Below are positions 52,513 to 61,088 of a stretch of DNA of 64,000 nucleotides, piece after piece (positions within the stretch are counted from its first letter, which is position 1; each line of letters opens with the position of its first letter). A program made the position numbers and the translations under genes. The notes below the pieces were generated by a model, which was not told where the DNA came from, made no database searches, and saw only the letters and a program-made list of their open reading frames with translations. Origin of the DNA: Wenzhouxiangella sp. XN79A (GTDB lineage: Bacteria; Pseudomonadota; Gammaproteobacteria; Xanthomonadales; Wenzhouxiangellaceae); NCBI RefSeq assembly GCF_012272825.1, contig NZ_JAAWWS010000136.1, forward strand, positions 1 through 64,000, given 5' to 3'.

Positions 52513-54489
52513 ATGAGCCACCGATTTCTCACGGTCGATCGACGCTTGCCCGGTCACGCACCGGGCCTGGCCGCGCTGGCCGCGCTGGTCGCGGCGTCCG
52601 TTGCCGGCCCGGTCGGGGCCCTTCAGTGGACGCTGCAGGCCGACGCCGCGGTCGCCGGCGGGCTCCGGGTCGAACGGCTCCGGGTCGAGCGCGCCGCCGA
52701 CGGCCGCGTCGAGGCCGCCGTCGACGGACTGGTGGTCCCGGCGCTGGGTGCGCTCGGCCGCTTCCGGCTGGACTGCGCGCCGGCGGCGCTACCGTGCCGG
52801 GAAGGACGGCTGCAGCGCATCGACGAGGCCGCCGGCGTGCTCGCGACCGCGAACTGGACGCGGGGTACCGAGGACCTGCCCGACGGCGGCCTGGCCCTGG
52901 CACGCACGTCCGATGGTTGGGGCCTGCGCGTCGACGGACTGGAGCTGGCGGCGTGGTTGGCCGCGCCACAGGCCCCGGTGATGCTCCAGTCCGGTCGGAT
53001 GACCGGGCGCGCGTCGATCGCCGGCGGCAGCGGGCAGTTCGATCTGCGCATCGACGAGCTGGGCTTCGACACCGCCGATGGCCGCTATGCCGGCGCCGGG
53101 CTGCGTCTGGACGTCGAGGCCGAGTGGGACGGTCGAGAGCTCGAGGCCGGGCTGGCCTGGCGGGCCGGCGAAGTGTTGCTGGGACCGGCCTATCTGCCGT
53201 CGCCGCCGGTGCCGGTGGCGCTGGCGCTGAGCGTCGTTCCACGCGCGGCCGGGGGGCGTCGGGTCCTGGGTCGGCTGACGGCCGACGGCCTGATCGCCGC
53301 CGGGCTGGACGCGGGCTGGGATGCGCCGGGCGCGCTGCTGCGACCCGATCGCGCTTCGCTCGAACTCGAGATTCCTTCGCTGGGCGCGCTCTGGTCGCTG
53401 GGTCCGGAATCGATCGCAGCCGGTGCCGGCTGGGAGTCGCTGCAGGTGCAGGGCCGCCTCGACGGCCGGCTGGAATGGCGCGCCGGGCAGGTCGGGATGC
53501 TGGACGTCGAACTGGCAGGCGTGGGCATCGATGATCCGTCCGGGCGCCTGTCGATCCGTGACCTCGATGGTCGGCTCCAGCGCCGCGATGCGCTCGACCG
53601 GGCGGCACTGTCGTTCGAGACGCTCACGCTCTACGCGCTGCCGTTCGGCCCGGCCTCGCTGCGGCTGTCCGGCACGCCAGAGGCGCTGGCGCTCGACGAG
53701 CCGGCCCGGATTCCGCTGCTCGACGGCGCGCTGCGACTCGACCGCTTGCGGATCGAGCGCGGTGGCGAAGGCCCGCCCGGCCTGGCCCTGGATGCTGCGC
53801 TGGAGCCGCTGTCGCTGGCCGAACTGACCGGCCGGCTGGGCTGGCCGCGGTTCGGTGGCCAGCTGTCGGGGCGCTTTCCGTCGGTGCGGCTGGACCGCGA
53901 GACGCTGGAGGTGGCCGGCGGGCTGGACCTGGAGCTGTTCGACGGCAGCGCGAGGATCGAGAACCTGGCGATCGAGCGGCCGTTCGGACCGCTGCCTGCG
54001 CTGGCCGGCACGCTGACCCTGGACCGGCTCGACCTGGCACCGCTGACCGCCGCGTTCGATTTCGGTGCGATGCAGGGATCGCTGTCCGGCTACGTGCGCG
54101 AGCTGCGCCTGCTCGACTGGCAGCCGGTGGCCTTCGACGCCTGGCTGTACACGCCACGCGACAGCCGCCGCTCGCGCCGCATCTCGCAGCGCGCGGTCGA
54201 TCAGATCGCCAGCCTCGGTGGCGGCGGTGCGGCGGCGCTGTCGGCGCCGCTGCTGTCGTTGTTCGATGACTTCGGCTACGCCCGGGTCGGCATCGGCTGC
54301 CGGCTGGCCGGCAATGTCTGCCGGATGCGCGGCCTCGAAGAGCTCGACGGGGGCGGCTACCGGATCGTAGAAGGACGCGGCCTGCCGCGCCTCGATGTGG
54401 TCGGCTTCCGGCGCCAGGTCGACTGGCCGGTGCTGCTGGCCCAGCTGGAGGCGGCGACCCGCGGCGACGGGCCCCGGGTCGATGACTGA
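52513..54489 (+). CDS. YdbH-like AsmA-superfamily envelope protein
   Basis: 658 aa. N-terminal signal or anchor helix (about 14-36, LAALAALVAASVAGPVGAL). The rest is repetitive beta-strand sequence with alternating hydrophobic residues (for example LRVERLRVERAADGRVEAAV, ALRLDRLRIERG), as in AsmA/YdbH/TamB proteins that bridge inner and outer membrane and move phospholipid. The C-terminal part (AFDFGAMQGSLSGYVRELRLLDWQPVAFDAW in two shorter blocks, then RRISQRAVDQIASLGGG) resembles the YdbH family end. A DUF1318 gene follows, as ydbL does in E. coli. Confidence 0.75.
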   Translation: MSHRFLTVDRRLPGHAPGLAALAALVAASVAGPVGALQWTLQADAAVAGGLRVERLRVERAADGRVEAAVDGLVVPALGALGRFRLDCAPAALPCREGRLQRIDEAAGVLATANWTRGTEDLPDGGLALARTSDGWGLRVDGLELAAWLAAPQAPVMLQSGRMTGRASIAGGSGQFDLRIDELGFDTADGRYAGAGLRLDVEAEWDGRELEAGLAWRAGEVLLGPAYLPSPPVPVALALSVVPRAAGGRRVLGRLTADGLIAAGLDAGWDAPGALLRPDRASLELEIPSLGALWSLGPESIAAGAGWESLQVQGRLDGRLEWRAGQVGMLDVELAGVGIDDPSGRLSIRDLDGRLQRRDALDRAALSFETLTLYALPFGPASLRLSGTPEALALDEPARIPLLDGALRLDRLRIERGGEGPPGLALDAALEPLSLAELTGRLGWPRFGGQLSGRFPSVRLDRETLEVAGGLDLELFDGSARIENLAIERPFGPLPALAGTLTLDRLDLAPLTAAFDFGAMQGSLSGYVRELRLLDWQPVAFDAWLYTPRDSRRSRRISQRAVDQIASLGGGGAAALSAPLLSLFDDFGYARVGIGCRLAGNVCRMRGLEELDGGGYRIVEGRGLPRLDVVGFRRQVDWPVLLAQLEAATRGDGPRVDD

Positions 54490-54680
54490 TGTTCGACGGC
54501 GGGTGTACAACGGCAAAGGCGTGCCGAGCGCAGGGGCGATGTGACCCGCTTCGCCGGTCTCCGGTGGCGGCCGGGAAGAGCAGGTTTGCTACACTTCGCG
54601 CCGTTCAGTACCCATTCAACGGCCGGGCCGCAGATTGCACCTGCCTGCCTGTCCGAACCCTGACCCCGGAGGTCCTTCCG

Positions 54681-55283
54681 ATGAACCTGAATCACTTGAA
54701 ATGGTCGGTCGCAGCACTGGTCTGCAGCGTGGCCGCGGCCTGCGTCACGATCAACGTGTACTTCCCCGAGGCGGCCGCCGAACAGGCCGCCGATCGTTTC
54801 ATCCGCGACGTGATCGGCCCGGAGACCGAGCCGCAGGCCGCCGTTGTGCCGCCGGCCATTCCGGCGCCACGGGCGTCGCTGGTCGCAGCCCTGGTCGGGT
54901 TCGTCATTCCCTCGGCCCATGCGCAGTCGGCCGACATCGACATCGAGAGCCCGCAGATCAACGCGATCAAGTCACGCATGGCCGAACGCCATCGGCAGCA
55001 CCTGGCCGGCTGGTTCGACGCCGGTGCGATCGGGTTCAGCAACGACGGCCTGGTCGAGATCCGCGATCGCTCGGCCGTCGGGCTGGCCGAGCGGCGGACG
55101 CTGGAGCAGGTGGTCGCCGCCGAGAACGCCGATCGCAACGCGGTCTACCGCGAGATCGCCGTGGCCAACGGCCACCCCGAGTGGGAAGACCAGATCCGCG
55201 AGACCTTCGCGCGCCGCTGGATCGCCAACGCCCGGCCCGGCTGGTACTACCAGGACGCCGGCGGCCGCTGGCAGCAGGCCTAG
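54681..55283 (+). CDS. DUF1318 (YdbL-like) lipoprotein
   Basis: 200 aa, GGAGG 8 bases before the ATG. The N-terminus is a signal sequence ending in AAAC, so a lipoprotein is likely, with the family opening CVTINVYFPEAAAEQAADRF. A Pro/Ala linker (about 55-80) is followed by the DUF1318 domain (about 85-200: INAIKSRMAERHRQHLAGWF, GAIGFSNDGLVEIRDRS, WEDQIRETFARRW). In E. coli YdbL accompanies YdbH and the small lipoprotein YnbE. No separate ynbE lies in the 191-base gap. Confidence 0.83.
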   Translation: MNLNHLKWSVAALVCSVAAACVTINVYFPEAAAEQAADRFIRDVIGPETEPQAAVVPPAIPAPRASLVAALVGFVIPSAHAQSADIDIESPQINAIKSRMAERHRQHLAGWFDAGAIGFSNDGLVEIRDRSAVGLAERRTLEQVVAAENADRNAVYREIAVANGHPEWEDQIRETFARRWIANARPGWYYQDAGGRWQQA

Positions 55284-55287
55284 ACGC

Positions 55288-56622
55288 TTGGGTCGTCAGC
55301 GGCGCCGGCGCCTGCCGGCCGAACCGGTCGCCGTCGAAATCCACGACCTGGCCCACGATGGTCGGGGCGTGGGGCGGATCGAGGACAAGGTCGTGTTCGT
55401 CCACGGCGCGCTGCCGGGCGAGCGCGTACTGGCCCGCCTGACCGGCCGCAACCGCAAGTTCGACGAAGCCATCGCGCTGGCCGTCGAACAGGCCTCCGAC
55501 GAGCGGGTCGAGCCGCGCTGCGAGTGGTTCGGCAACTGCGGCGGCTGCGCCCTGCAGCACCTCGACGCCGGCGCCCAGGTTCGCTGGAAGCAGGGCCGGC
55601 TGGTCGAGAATCTCAAGCGGATCGGCGGCGTGGCGCCGGAGCGGTGGCTGGAGCCGGTCGTCGCCGAGCCGTGGAACTACCGGCGCCGGGCTCGGCTCAG
55701 CGCGCGCTGGGTCCCGGGCAAGGGCCGGGTGCTGGTCGGTTTTCGCGAAGTCGGCGGCCGCTACGTGGCCGAGATCGAGGGCTGCGAGGTGCTCCACCCG
55801 GTGTTCGCCGACCGCCTGATGAGCCTGTCGGCGCTGATCGGCGGGCTGAGCATCCCCGACCGGGTCGCCCAGGTCGAGTGTGCGGCCGGCGACGACTCGG
55901 CCGCGATCGTTCTGCGCCACCTCGAGCCGCTGACCGACGCCGACCTCGAAGCCCTGGTCGGCTGGAGCGAAGCCAACGGTATCGCGGTCTGGCTGCAGCC
56001 CAAGGGGCCGGACACCGTCCATCGGCTGCATCCGGCCGAGCATCGGCTCAGCTACCGGCTCGATGCCTTCGATCTCGAGCTGGTCTTCCATCCGCAGCAC
56101 TTCGTCCAGGTCAACGCCGCGATCAACCGGCAGTTGACCGAGCGGGCGGTCGACCTGCTCGACTGCGGCCCGGACGACCGCGTGCTCGACCTGTTCTGCG
56201 GCCTGGGCAATTTCTCGCTGCCGCTGGCCACCCGCGCCGGCGCCGTGCTCGGCGTCGAGCTCGACGCGGCGATGGTCCAGGCGGCCGAACGGAATGCCGC
56301 TGCGAACGGCTTGACCAACGCCCGGTTCAAGGCCGCCGACCTGCAGCAGCCGGTCGAGCAGCTGGAGTGGCTGAAGGGCGATTTCGATCGCGTGCTGATC
56401 GATCCGCCGCGCTCCGGTGCGCTGGAGGTGTTGCCGGTGATCGCCGCCAGCGGCGCGCGCCGGGTCGTCTATGTCAGCTGCGATCCGGCCACGCTGGCCC
56501 GTGACGCCGGCGAACTGGTCCGGACCCACGGCTACCGGCTCGCCAGCGCCGGGGTGGCCGACATGTTTCCGCACACCGCGCACGTCGAATCGATCGCGGT
56601 GTTCGAGCGGGAGGCGGCATGA
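55288..56622 (+). CDS. rlmD: 23S rRNA (uracil-1939-C5)-methyltransferase RlmD
   Basis: 444 aa from TTG at 55288, 5 bases after the previous stop; the open frame upstream lies inside the DUF1318 gene. N-terminal TRAM domain about 10-65. Iron-sulfur Cys78, Cys84, Cys87 in RCEWFGNCGGC, plus a later Cys in EIEGCEVLHP. SAM domain about 260-444 (LDLFCGLGNFSLPLA), DPPRSG, and catalytic Cys in YVSCDPATLARD. Methylates U1939 of 23S rRNA. First of a five-gene run with nagZ and others. Confidence 0.94.
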   Translation: MGRQRRRRLPAEPVAVEIHDLAHDGRGVGRIEDKVVFVHGALPGERVLARLTGRNRKFDEAIALAVEQASDERVEPRCEWFGNCGGCALQHLDAGAQVRWKQGRLVENLKRIGGVAPERWLEPVVAEPWNYRRRARLSARWVPGKGRVLVGFREVGGRYVAEIEGCEVLHPVFADRLMSLSALIGGLSIPDRVAQVECAAGDDSAAIVLRHLEPLTDADLEALVGWSEANGIAVWLQPKGPDTVHRLHPAEHRLSYRLDAFDLELVFHPQHFVQVNAAINRQLTERAVDLLDCGPDDRVLDLFCGLGNFSLPLATRAGAVLGVELDAAMVQAAERNAAANGLTNARFKAADLQQPVEQLEWLKGDFDRVLIDPPRSGALEVLPVIAASGARRVVYVSCDPATLARDAGELVRTHGYRLASAGVADMFPHTAHVESIAVFEREAA

Positions 56623-57644
56623 GCGAACTGCGTTCCGGACCGCTGATCGTCGGCATCGACGGTCTCGAACTCGACGCCGAAACGCGCGAACGGCTGGCCC
56701 ACCCGGCGGTCGGTGGGGTGATCCTGTTCGCCCGCAACTACGATTCGCCGGAGCAGCTGATCGGCCTGACTGCCGCGATCCGTGCCCTGCGCGACCCGCG
56801 GCTGCTGATCTGCGTCGACCAGGAGGGCGGCCGCGTCCAGCGCTTCCGCGCCGGATTCACGCCGCTGCCGCCGCTGGCCGTGATCGGGCGCTGGTACGGC
56901 AGCCACGCCGATCGCGCGCGCGACCTGGCCTATCGTCATGGTCGGATCATGGCCGCCGAAGTGCTCGGCCACGGCGTCGACCTGAGCCTGGCCCCGGTGC
57001 TCGACCTGGGCGGCAACAGCGAGGTCATCGGCGATCGTGCGCTGGCCGCCGAGCCCGAGGCCGTGGCCGACCTGGCCCGGTACTACGTCGCCGGCATGCG
57101 CGACGCCGGCATGGCGGCCTGCGGCAAGCATTTCCCGGGCCACGGCAGCGTTCGGCCGGACAGCCACCTGACCGAAGTCGTCGACGAGCGCTCGCTGGAA
57201 ACCCTGCAGGCCCGGGACCTGGCGCCGTTCCGGGCGCTGGCCGGGGACCTGGCGCTGGTCATGCCGGCCCACGTCTGCTACCCGGCCGTCGAGGCCTGCC
57301 CGGCGGGCTTTTCGAAGCGCTGGCTGGCCGACATCCTGCGCGGCGAGCTGGGCTTTGCCGGCCAGGTCGTGTCGGACGACCTGGACATGGCCGGCGCGGC
57401 ATCGGCCGGAAGCGCGGCCGACCGCCTGCACGCGGCGCTGGCCGCCGGTTGCGACCTGGCCCTGGTCTGCGAGCCGGCCTCGGTGCCGACCGCGCTCGAC
57501 GCCCTCGGCGATGCCCCGCCCGGCGCCGATCTCGCGCCGCTGTACGGTCGCGCCCGGCTGACCCTGGAAGAACAGGAACGGGTGCCGGAGTTCCGCGCCT
57601 GGAAAACCACCCTGAAGACCCTTTCGGAGGAGACCCGTGGCTGA
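56619..57644 (+). CDS. nagZ: Beta-N-acetylhexosaminidase NagZ
   Basis: 341 aa; ATG overlaps the rlmD stop by 4 bases. Cytoplasmic GH3 enzyme of peptidoglycan recycling that removes GlcNAc from anhydro-muropeptides. LICVDQEGGRVQRFR near 65-79, KHFPGHGSVRPDSH (His/Asp dyad) near 169-182, and the nucleophile Asp in VVSDDLDMAGA near 250. Overlaps the MscS gene by 8 bases. Confidence 0.96.
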   Translation: MSELRSGPLIVGIDGLELDAETRERLAHPAVGGVILFARNYDSPEQLIGLTAAIRALRDPRLLICVDQEGGRVQRFRAGFTPLPPLAVIGRWYGSHADRARDLAYRHGRIMAAEVLGHGVDLSLAPVLDLGGNSEVIGDRALAAEPEAVADLARYYVAGMRDAGMAACGKHFPGHGSVRPDSHLTEVVDERSLETLQARDLAPFRALAGDLALVMPAHVCYPAVEACPAGFSKRWLADILRGELGFAGQVVSDDLDMAGAASAGSAADRLHAALAAGCDLALVCEPASVPTALDALGDAPPGADLAPLYGRARLTLEEQERVPEFRAWKTTLKTLSEETRG

Positions 57645-58749
57645 ATGGATGGACCGCCTGGCCGGCATGATCGGCGTGAACCCGTGGACCGTGCACGCCT
57701 TCCTGATCCTGCTCGGCGCCCAGCTGGTCGATTTCGTCTACCGCAGGTTCATGAACCGGATCGCCCGGCTGGCCGAGCGGAGCGTCAACCTGTGGGACGA
57801 CGCGCTGGTCTATGCCGGCAAGCGACCGATCTCGGTGCTGATCTGGGGGCAGGGCCTGTTGATGGCCGCCCGCGTGGTCGCCCCGCACACCGAGGTCATC
57901 CTGTTCTCGCCGGACCTGCTGGCGATGACCCAGCAATTGCTGCTGGTGTTCAACGCCACCTGGTTGCTGTTCCGCCTGGTGACCGGCTTCGAAGAGGCCT
58001 ACGTCCACCTGCAGCAGGAGCGCGACCGCGGTATCGATCTGACCACGGTCAGCGTGCTGGCCCGGATCGTCCGGATCGCCGTGGTCCTGACCGGCGTGCT
58101 GACCATTCTCAGCATCCTGAACATTCCGATTTCCGGATTGCTGGCCGCCGGCGGCGTGGGCGGCATCGCGATCGGCCTGGCCGCGCGCGACCTGCTGGCC
58201 AACTTCTTCGGCGGCTTGACGGTGTTCATGGACCGGCCGTTCGGCGTCGGTGACTGGGTCCGTTCGCCCGATCGCGACATCGAGGGCGTGGTCCACAAGA
58301 TCGGCTGGCGGGTGACGACCATCATCAAGTTCGACCGCCGGCCGATGTACGTGCCGAACGCGACCTTCACCACCATCACCGTGGAGAACCCGTCGCGCAT
58401 GACCCACCGCCGGATCAACGAGCACATCGGCGTGCGCTACGACGATTTCGCCGCGGTCCGGGCGATCGTCGACGAGATCCGCGCCATGCTGCAGCAGCGC
58501 GAAGACATTGCAACCGACCAGACGCTGATGGTGCATTTCGATCGCTTCGGCGCATCGTCGCTGGACATCATGGTCTACTGTTTCACGCGGACCACGGTCT
58601 GGGCCGAATACCACGCGGTGCGCGAGGACGTTCTGCTGACGATCGGCGAGATCATCGAACGACACGGCGCCGAGATCGCGTTCCCGACCCGGACGTTGAA
58701 GATCGACGCCGTGCCGCCCGAACCGGCCGGCCTGGAAGACGGGCAATGA
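57637..58749 (+). CDS. MscS-family mechanosensitive channel
   Basis: 370 aa, GTG start with GGAGG upstream. Four or five membrane helices in the first 180 residues; the pore helix is ISGLLAAGGVGGIAIGLAARD, followed by LLANFFGGLTVFMDRPFGVGDW, the MscS signature. The cytoplasmic beta and alpha/beta domains (about 205-355) follow. Protects against osmotic downshock. Position in the nagZ-hpt transcript is likely incidental. Confidence 0.92.
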   Translation: MAEWMDRLAGMIGVNPWTVHAFLILLGAQLVDFVYRRFMNRIARLAERSVNLWDDALVYAGKRPISVLIWGQGLLMAARVVAPHTEVILFSPDLLAMTQQLLLVFNATWLLFRLVTGFEEAYVHLQQERDRGIDLTTVSVLARIVRIAVVLTGVLTILSILNIPISGLLAAGGVGGIAIGLAARDLLANFFGGLTVFMDRPFGVGDWVRSPDRDIEGVVHKIGWRVTTIIKFDRRPMYVPNATFTTITVENPSRMTHRRINEHIGVRYDDFAAVRAIVDEIRAMLQQREDIATDQTLMVHFDRFGASSLDIMVYCFTRTTVWAEYHAVREDVLLTIGEIIERHGAEIAFPTRTLKIDAVPPEPAGLEDGQ

Positions 58750-59297
58750 GCGAGACCACGATGACCGAGACGACGATGCCCGAGGGCGCCGAACGGCTGT
58801 TCGACGCCGCCCAGGTGGCGGCCGCCTACGACCGGTTGGCCGTGCGGCTCGACGCGGCACTGCCGGAGGGGCCGGTCCTGCTGCTGACCGTCATGACCGG
58901 TGGCCTGTTCCCGGCCGTCGAGGTGGCCCGACGCCTGAAGCGGCCGATCACGATCGACTACGTTCACGCGACCCGCTACCGTGGCGCCACCCGCGGCGGT
59001 GAAATCGACTGGATCCGCTGGCCCGCGCTGCCCGATTCGAGCCGGCAGGTGCTTCTGGTCGACGACATCTTCGACGAGGGCCATACCCTGGCCGCGGTTC
59101 GCGACCGGATCGCTTCGCACCACGACGTGACCACGGCGGTGCTGGCCCTGAAGCGACACGACCGCGGCCTGCCGCGCGACTGGATCGATCACTACGGCCT
59201 GGAGGTGCCCGACCGCTACGTGTTCGGCTGCGGCATGGACCACGCCGAGCGCTGGCGCGAGCTGCCCGAGATCTGGGCGCTGCCGGACGCGCATTGA
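58746..59297 (+). CDS. Hypoxanthine-guanine phosphoribosyltransferase-like protein
   Basis: 183 aa; ATG overlaps the MscS stop. Type I phosphoribosyltransferase: PRPP loop VLLVDDIFDEGHTL (near 101-114), LLTVMTGGLFPAVEVARRL in the N-terminal half, and the hood region GLEVPDRYVFGCGMD typical of HPRT. Salvages purine bases. Co-transcription with methylthioinosine phosphorylase, which yields hypoxanthine, gives a two-step salvage route. Confidence 0.9.
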   Translation: MSETTMTETTMPEGAERLFDAAQVAAAYDRLAVRLDAALPEGPVLLLTVMTGGLFPAVEVARRLKRPITIDYVHATRYRGATRGGEIDWIRWPALPDSSRQVLLVDDIFDEGHTLAAVRDRIASHHDVTTAVLALKRHDRGLPRDWIDHYGLEVPDRYVFGCGMDHAERWRELPEIWALPDAH

Positions 59298-59316
59298 TAC
59301 GGGAGGACGGATCGAC

Positions 59317-60054
59317 ATGAGCATCGGCATCATCGGCGGAACAGGGGCGCTGGCGCTGTACGAGCCGCTGGAGACGGCGGCCCTCACCACACCGTTCGGT
59401 CCGCCGTCGGCCCGCCCGGTGCGGGTCGCGATCGGCGATCGTTCGGCCTGGTTCCTGGCCCGGCACGGCAACCCGCACCGCATTCCACCGCACCGCGTCA
59501 ACTATCGCGCCAACCTGCATGTCCTGCGCACGCTGGGCTGCCGCACGGTGATCGCGGTCAGCGCCGTCGGCGCCGTCGACCCGGCCCTGCCGGCCGGCGC
59601 GCTGGTCGCCATCGACCAGGTCATCGACTACACCTGGGGTCGCCTTCATACCTACAGCGACGGCCCGTCGGCGCCGCTGCGGCATGTCGAATTCGCGCAA
59701 CCCTTCGAGGGCGAGGCGCGGCGCGCGCTGATCGAGGCGGCCAGCGAGCTCGGCGAGTCGCTGGTGCCGGAAGGCTGCTACGGAGCCACCCAGGGACCGC
59801 GGCTGGAAAGCGCCGCGGAGGTCCGAAGGCTGGCTCGCGACGGTTGCACGGTGGTCGGCATGACCGCCATGCCCGAGGCCGGCCTGGCGCGCGAACTGGG
59901 CATGGACTACGCCAACCTGTGCGTGGTCGCCAACCCGGCCGCCGGGGTTTCCGATACCCCGATCAGCGAGGACGAGATTCACCGCGAGCTGGCCGCCGCC
60001 ATGGACCGGGTGCGGCGGGTGTTGAGCGCGGCCGTCGCCCGGCTGCCCGAGTGA
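59317..60054 (+). CDS. S-methyl-5'-thioinosine phosphorylase
   Basis: 245 aa, GGGAGG before ATG. PNP/MTAP family: GIIGGTGALALYEPL at the start, phosphate-binding FLARHGNPHRIPPHRVNYRANL, and the purine region EGCYGATQGPRLESAAEVRRL with VVGMTAMPEAGLARELGMDYANL. It resembles the Pseudomonas MTI phosphorylase, also next to nagZ. Releases hypoxanthine and methylthioribose 1-phosphate. Substrate preference (MTI versus MTA) is inferred from family and from the adjacent HPRT-like gene. Confidence 0.88.
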   Translation: MSIGIIGGTGALALYEPLETAALTTPFGPPSARPVRVAIGDRSAWFLARHGNPHRIPPHRVNYRANLHVLRTLGCRTVIAVSAVGAVDPALPAGALVAIDQVIDYTWGRLHTYSDGPSAPLRHVEFAQPFEGEARRALIEAASELGESLVPEGCYGATQGPRLESAAEVRRLARDGCTVVGMTAMPEAGLARELGMDYANLCVVANPAAGVSDTPISEDEIHRELAAAMDRVRRVLSAAVARLPE

Positions 60055-60165
60055 TGCCGGGTGTCGTCGGCATCGGAGTGTGACGAGGTTCGCGCATCGA
60101 AGTGTTGGGCAAAGCGCTGCGGTCCGGTACCATGAGAACTCGATCCTCCCCGACCGCGTGCAACG

Positions 60166-61059
60166 GTGACCGATCTACTCCGCTTCCAGGCGCATCACGT
60201 CAGCGACAAGGACATCCGCGTCCTGCGTTCGCTGGTGGGCCTGGCCGGCAACCAGACCGACCTGCGGGTCACGATCTCGGAGGACGATGAGGGCGACATC
60301 CTGCTGATCGATGTCGACGATGCCGAGGGCAGGGCGGCGTGGGAAGCGTTCAACCGAGGCCCCGTGCCGGCCGTCGCCCTGTCGAAGCAGCGCGATTTCC
60401 CGGCCCGCTTCCTGTTGACCAAGCCGATCCGCTCGCAGCCGCTGATCCAGCTGCTCGGCGAGCTGACCTCGCCGTCCCATTCGCCGGAAGTCGAGGCCCG
60501 GACCGCGCCGGCCTGGGCGGTCATGGCCTTCGGCGACGACGAGTTGCCGCTGGCCGAGCACCTGCGCCGTCACACCTGGGATGCGCCGGTGGTGCTGGCC
60601 AGCGACGGCGGGGCCGAGTTGATCATCGACGCCGGTTCCGGCGCCTGGTACTCCGGGGCCTCGGATCGCGAGCTGGCGCGGCTGCTGCAGCGCAGTTTCG
60701 CCGCCTCGACGGTGCGCGAACTGTCGAGCAGCGAGCTGATCGATCACACCAACGGCCTGGAGCAGAACAACCTCACCCACTTGAAGTGGCGCGCCGGGCT
60801 CGCCCTGTCCGACGGAGCGCTGCATCCCGACCTGGCCGGCGATGTCCGGCTGATGCTGCCCCAGGTGCCGCTCCAGGCATTGTCCGACACGGCCTATTCG
60901 CGCCAGGCGCGCCTGCTGATCCGAGCGCCGATGACCGTCGATGAACTGGCCGAGGCCAGTCGGGCCGAGAAGGACGACGTGGCCGCGTTCCTCAACGCCT
61001 GCCACGCCTGCGGGTTCCTGCTCATCGACGCCGGTCGTCCGGCTTCGGCCAGCGGCTGA
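60166..61059 (+). CDS. Protein of unknown function, receiver-like N-terminus
   Basis: 297 aa, GTG start. I do not recognise a family with confidence. Residues about 1-110 have the layout of a degenerate receiver domain: ILLIDVDDAEGR where the phospho-Asp strand would be and FLLTKPIRSQPLIQLLGEL where a Lys-Pro usually closes the fold. The middle (about 115-210) is alpha/beta. The end (about 215-290; LTHLKWRAGLALSDG, LLIRAPMTVDELAEAS, DDVAAFLNACHACGFLL) looks like a winged helix. Cytoplasmic, no signal peptide. Possibly regulatory. HMG-CoA synthase follows after 29 bases. Confidence 0.7.
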   Translation: MTDLLRFQAHHVSDKDIRVLRSLVGLAGNQTDLRVTISEDDEGDILLIDVDDAEGRAAWEAFNRGPVPAVALSKQRDFPARFLLTKPIRSQPLIQLLGELTSPSHSPEVEARTAPAWAVMAFGDDELPLAEHLRRHTWDAPVVLASDGGAELIIDAGSGAWYSGASDRELARLLQRSFAASTVRELSSSELIDHTNGLEQNNLTHLKWRAGLALSDGALHPDLAGDVRLMLPQVPLQALSDTAYSRQARLLIRAPMTVDELAEASRAEKDDVAAFLNACHACGFLLIDAGRPASASG

Positions 61060-61088
61060 GCCATGACGGTTCGCAAGCGGATGTCGCG

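Noticed and set aside
54489-54680. A ynbE-like small gene between the YdbH-like and DUF1318 genes
   Set aside because: The open frame there lacks a lipoprotein signal with lipobox and any similarity to YnbE.
60053-60074. Terminator after methylthioinosine phosphorylase
   Set aside because: A 7-bp hairpin overlaps the stop codon but has no T-run and a long loop; not convincing enough to list.
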